A stretch of DNA of 64,000 nt, taken from contig JAUIMF010000003.1 of NCBI GenBank assembly GCA_030433415.1, positions 42,212 through 106,211 of the forward strand, read 5' to 3'. The stretch is from Gammaproteobacteria bacterium. Its GTDB lineage: Bacteria; Pseudomonadota; Gammaproteobacteria; Pseudomonadales; Halieaceae. Shown here one piece after another: positions 61,186 through 64,000 of this stretch (position 1 is its first letter; each line of letters opens with the position of its first letter). The position numbers and the translations under genes were made by a program. Below the pieces are notes generated by a model. It saw only the letters and a list, made by a program, of their open reading frames with translations, searched no databases and was not told the origin of the DNA.

Positions 61186-62544
61186 TCAGTGGCCCTGAGG
61201 GCTAAGGTCCAGACCTTGCTCCAGACAATGTAAAAACGCGCCGACCTTGTGTTCCAGTTCCTGATATTCGGCTTGCGCCCGCGAGTCGTGTACCAGACCA
61301 CCTCCCGCCCAGCAATGCAGTTCATCGCCCTGATTGAACAGGGTTCGAATGGTGATGCTGCTGTCCATGCGCCCGTGGCGTGACCAGTAAAAAATACTGC
61401 CACACCAGGCCTGGCGCGCGGCGGGCTCCAGCTCATCGATGATTTCCATGGCCCGTTTTTTGGGGGCACCCGTGATTGAACCGCCCGGCAGACACCCCAG
61501 CAGAAGAGAGAGCGGTGTCTCGTCGGCGCGTAGTCGACCGCGGATGACACTCACCAAATGGTGCACGGTGGCGTAGCTTTCCAGTCCAAAAAGCTCATCC
61601 ACCGCAACACTCCCCGTGTCGCAGAAGCGGCCAAGATCGTTGCGCATCAGATCCACGATCATCAGGTTCTCGGCCCGCTCCTTTTCGGATGCGAGAAGCT
61701 CACGGGCTGCTTCTGCGTCGGTGGACTCGTCACGACTGCGTGGTCGAGTGCCTTTGATGGGACGGGTTTCTACCACCTGGCCCTCCACAGTCAGAAACCG
61801 CTCGGGGGAAAGGCTTAACAGCAGACGCTCGTGATCGAGGGGGAACAGGGCGCTGAAGGGTGCCTGGGCGATCGGCCGGAGACGGGCATAGGCCGTCGCG
61901 AGGTCACCCTGGTAGCGCGCGCGGTACGGTTGCGCCAGATTGATCTGGTAGCAGTCGCCGTCGGCGATAAACCGCTGTGCCTGGTCAAATGCCGCCGTGT
62001 AGCGCTCAAAGTCCCAGCTTGGCAAAAAGGGCGTCAGGAGGTTGAATTGGCCTTCTGGCGCAGAGGGCGCCTGCAGAAGATGCTGTATCGCTTGCGTGGT
62101 TTCAGTATCGGGGGCGCCGGTCAGCCAGCTCTCCCGCCGCACACGATCCTGCACAACGGCCCAGTCGTAGTCGTGGATAACGAGTTGGGGAAGGGCGGCG
62201 GCGGAGGATTCATGCGCTGTATCGGTGAGCCCCCGCAGTTGGCGTCCCAGGTCATACGACAAATGACCAAGCAGTCCACCGTGAAATGGCAGATGGGCGA
62301 CGGAAGGAGCTATGTCGGGTGGTCCACCAAGTGCCCGACCCTCCATCGCCCAGCCCTGGATCACATTGGCATCTGTTTTCTCCTCCGCAACCAGACGAAG
62401 GGTGCGCCGTGGCTTCGCGGCCACAATGTCCCAACGCCCGTGTCGGGGGCTGCCACCACTGTCTAAAAGGGAGCAGGTGCCCATACCGCTGAGACGCTGG
62501 TACAGGGCCACCGGATCATCAAAGTAGGGTACGCGGTCGGTCAT
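61186..62544 (-). CDS. pabB: Aminodeoxychorismate synthase component I
   Basis: A 452-residue enzyme that converts chorismate with ammonia (from PabA) to 4-amino-4-deoxychorismate for folate synthesis. The catalytic lysine is in PIKGTRPR (Lys264), the PabB form of a segment that is PIAGT in TrpE. Others are FIADGDCYQINLAQPY, SPERFL, KERAENLMIVDLMRNDLGR, LPGGSITGAPKKRAMEIIDELE and AGGGLVHDS. No pabA or pabC is adjacent. It diverges from the carboxyltransferase gene. Confidence 0.94.
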   Translation of the reverse strand: MTDRVPYFDDPVALYQRLSGMGTCSLLDSGGSPRHGRWDIVAAKPRRTLRLVAEEKTDANVIQGWAMEGRALGGPPDIAPSVAHLPFHGGLLGHLSYDLGRQLRGLTDTAHESSAAALPQLVIHDYDWAVVQDRVRRESWLTGAPDTETTQAIQHLLQAPSAPEGQFNLLTPFLPSWDFERYTAAFDQAQRFIADGDCYQINLAQPYRARYQGDLATAYARLRPIAQAPFSALFPLDHERLLLSLSPERFLTVEGQVVETRPIKGTRPRSRDESTDAEAARELLASEKERAENLMIVDLMRNDLGRFCDTGSVAVDELFGLESYATVHHLVSVIRGRLRADETPLSLLLGCLPGGSITGAPKKRAMEIIDELEPAARQAWCGSIFYWSRHGRMDSSITIRTLFNQGDELHCWAGGGLVHDSRAQAEYQELEHKVGAFLHCLEQGLDLSPQGH

Positions 62545-62615
62545 GGCGCGATCTTACACGGTCTGGCAGGGCGCTCGACGATAGTTACCATCGTCAACAT
62601 AAGCTCTTGTTTAAA

Positions 62616-62644
62616 TTGACATTCGCGGCGCTTCTGACTAACGT
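62616..62644 (+). promoter_or_regulatory. Sigma-70 promoter for the carboxyltransferase gene
   Basis: A perfect TTGACA at 62616 is followed 17 nt later by TAACGT at 62639. The predicted start near 62651 gives a leader of about 185 nt that contains four tandem 12-mers. Confidence 0.6.
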
Positions 62645-62720
62645 ATGGCGCCGCTCAAAGAGACCTGTGGCAGCGATGGAAACGTCGTTGGGTCCACCGC
62701 ACGTCGGTTCCGCCAACTAA

Positions 62721-62768
62721 AGTACGACGATCGGTACGACAATCAGTACGACAGTCAGCACGACGATC
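62721..62768 (+). repeat. Four tandem 12-bp repeats in a leader region
   Basis: Four contiguous copies with consensus RGYACGACRRTC begin at 62721, 62733, 62745 and 62757, with a decayed fifth (AGCAATACG) after. They lie in the 291-bp gap between pabB and the carboxyltransferase gene, the largest gap in the window. The gap otherwise holds only the promoter and a doubtful 64-codon frame. Confidence 0.8.
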
Positions 62769-62835
62769 AGCAATACGTTGGGCGATTGGATTTAACTGTA
62801 CACGAGTTCAACACTACAAAGAGTTGCCTGCATCT

Positions 62836-64000
62836 ATGAGTGACCCATCCGAGGATCGGGGCGCGACTAATTCCGCGCCCAGTGCCGCACCCACCGCCGC
62901 ACCCACCGCCAGCCTGAAAAACCCCTTTGCTGAGACGCACGAACAGCAGTTTGAAGTGCCGGGACAAATTCAAACGGAACCCGGGCTGTTCGAAGAGGCA
63001 ATGAAAGCCGGTGCGGCGCTGCAACGCCGCCCCTTCAATGCAGCGGGGGTGCGCAGTGTACAGCGCCAGCATCAGAAGAACCGGATGACAGTGTGGGAAC
63101 GCATCGAGTGTCTCGCCGATGAAGCTCCCAAGGTGCTGTACCAGAACTGGGGGCCGAATCTTGACGGTGCGTCGCTGGTCACGGCGCTGATTCGCGTTGG
63201 CGGCCGGGACGTGGCCGTATACGGCCACGACTTTACCGTGCGCGCCGGATCGATGGACGCGACCAATGGCGAAAAACTGGCGCGCCTGTTTGAGCTCGCC
63301 GCCAAACGGCGCATTCCCCTGGTGGGTCTGAACGACTCCGCCGGCGCCTACATCCCTGCGGGGGTCGGAGGTCTGGACGGCTACGCTGACGCCTTCACCG
63401 CGCTGCGCAAGGTTTCTGGCGTGGTGCCCAGCATTATGTGCATGTTTGGTTTTAATGCCGGCGGCGGATCGTACCTGCCGCGCCAGGGCAGTTTTCTGAT
63501 TCAACCCAACGAAACCTTTTTCGGTCTGACGGGACCCGGCGTGGTCAAGTCCGTACTCGGTGAAGATGTGACCCCCGACGAACTCGGTGGCCCCGGCGTG
63601 CACAGCCAGTCCGGTGTGACGGATTTCGTGGTGCCCGATGAAGTTGCCGCGCTGCGCAAGGTGCGGGAACTGCTGAATTACCTGCCCAGCAACAACGGTG
63701 AGCTTGCTCCTCATCAGCCCTCGACGGATCCCACTTCACGCAAGACCTGGGACATCGATATTCTGCTGAAGAAGGCGTTCAATTCACCGACGGGCTTCAA
63801 CACGCCTATCGACATCACGGTGCTGATTCAGCAACTGTGCGACCACGGTGACTTTCTTGAACTGCAGGCTGAGCGAGCGCGCAATACGGTCACCGCGCTT
63901 GGCCGTCTCGGCGGCAACGTGGTCGGATTTGTCGCCAACAACTCCGCCGTGGCCTCCGGTCAGATCGATATCGACGCGGCCTACAGGAACGCCCGTTTTA
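62836..64000 (+). CDS. Acyl-CoA carboxylase carboxyltransferase subunit, 5' part (3' end outside window)
   Basis: An open frame of 388 codons running off the window. After an Ala/Pro/Thr-rich start (about residues 10-30) the protein has the biotin-dependent carboxyltransferase fold: [124 protein letters not shown], and then the start of the second crotonase-like half. It resembles propionyl/methylmalonyl- or glutaconyl-type subunits, but [11 protein letters not shown] differs from the usual GPCAGGAVYSP of propionyl-CoA carboxylase, so the substrate is open. ATG 62836 fits the leader and N-terminus. Confidence 0.85.
   Translation, partial: MSDPSEDRGATNSAPSAAPTAAPTASLKNPFAETHEQQFEVPGQIQTEPGLFEEAMKAGAALQRRPFNAAGVRSVQRQHQKNRMTVWERIECLADEAPKVLYQNWGPNLDGASLVTALIRVGGRDVAVYGHDFTVRAGSMDATNGEKLARLFELAAKRRIPLVGLNDSAGAYIPAGVGGLDGYADAFTALRKVSGVVPSIMCMFGFNAGGGSYLPRQGSFLIQPNETFFGLTGPGVVKSVLGEDVTPDELGGPGVHSQSGVTDFVVPDEVAALRKVRELLNYLPSNNGELAPHQPSTDPTSRKTWDIDILLKKAFNSPTGFNTPIDITVLIQQLCDHGDFLELQAERARNTVTALGRLGGNVVGFVANNSAVASGQIDIDAAYRNARF

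Noticed and set aside
62721..62768. CRISPR-like array
   Set aside because: The 12-mers are contiguous with no spacers, and no cas genes are present.
62645..62839. 64-codon plus-strand frame over the 12-bp repeats
   Set aside because: Its ATG lies about 6 nt before the predicted transcription start and lacks a ribosome site. Kept only as a possibility in the finding on that leader.
62767..63714. 315-codon minus-strand frame
   Set aside because: Antisense to the carboxyltransferase gene, which has clear family motifs on the plus strand.

Overview
The window is a GC-rich (roughly 60% by eye), densely coded stretch of a gammaproteobacterial chromosome, probably from a marine heterotroph of the Halieaceae/OM60-NOR5 or a related Cellvibrionales-type lineage. 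The class is inferred from the protein families (CysB, Rmf, PilU, GlcDEF, the moxR/bat operon, the very large NAD-glutamate dehydrogenase). It is also inferred from the order nadK - YeaC-like - DUF2797 - pepN - bat operon - gdhB - rmf, which resembles a Pseudomonas neighbourhood as I recall it. The family-level guess is softer: it rests on a large TonB-dependent receptor paired with a repeat lipoprotein, a CYP153-like P450 and many acyl-CoA enzymes. No phage, transposase, insertion sequence, CRISPR array or rRNA was seen, and no gene-free gap exceeds 300 bases.

Layout. 1-7.2 kb: 3' end of lipA, a DUF3313 lipoprotein, nadK, a rhomboid protease, a YeaC-like protein, a DUF2797 protein and pepN. 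7.2-14.05 kb: a six-gene minus-strand operon (moxR, DUF58, DUF4381, two VWA proteins, BatD), diverging from gdhB, followed by rmf. 19.5-23.3 kb: glcDEF glycolate oxidase. 23.4-26.1 kb: a metallophosphoesterase of the LpxH type, a two-domain acyltransferase of the ornithine-lipid (OlsF) type, and a small SutA-like protein. 26.25-33 kb: a convincing tandem PHO box, a three-repeat surface lipoprotein and a TonB-dependent receptor. 33-42 kb: P450, pgi, prpE, a small secreted protein with a second PHO-box-like promoter, a DUF3833 lipoprotein, a CoA transferase and a quinone oxidoreductase. 42-47 kb: pilU, tRNA-Arg(CCT), a three-gene operon (reductase-like, sulfotransferase, SnoaL-like), arfB and a thioesterase. 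47-52 kb: an HMCES/YedK protein, a serine hydrolase, an amine oxidase and an MFS transporter. 52-55 kb: moaCDE, Nudix, bcp, an exonuclease III. 55-64 kb: yajC, an AGCS symporter, a second CoA transferase, a 5'-nucleotidase, cysB, pabB and a truncated acyl-CoA carboxyltransferase.

The most interesting signal is a candidate phosphate-starvation module around 23.4-33 kb. Four 7-mers with a GT(A/C)AC core lie at an exact 11-bp period, 10 bp ahead of a -10 element, upstream of a lipoprotein made of three ~398-residue repeats and a TonB-dependent receptor. Next to it, on the other strand, are lipid-remodelling genes of the kind used for phosphorus-free ornithine lipids. A second, weaker PHO-like promoter with the same geometry precedes an unrecognised secreted protein at 38.3 kb. 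Other points of interest are an uncharacterised reductase/sulfotransferase/SnoaL operon with a palindromic operator candidate, a 12-bp tandem repeat in the leader of the carboxyltransferase gene, and inverted repeats upstream of cysB.
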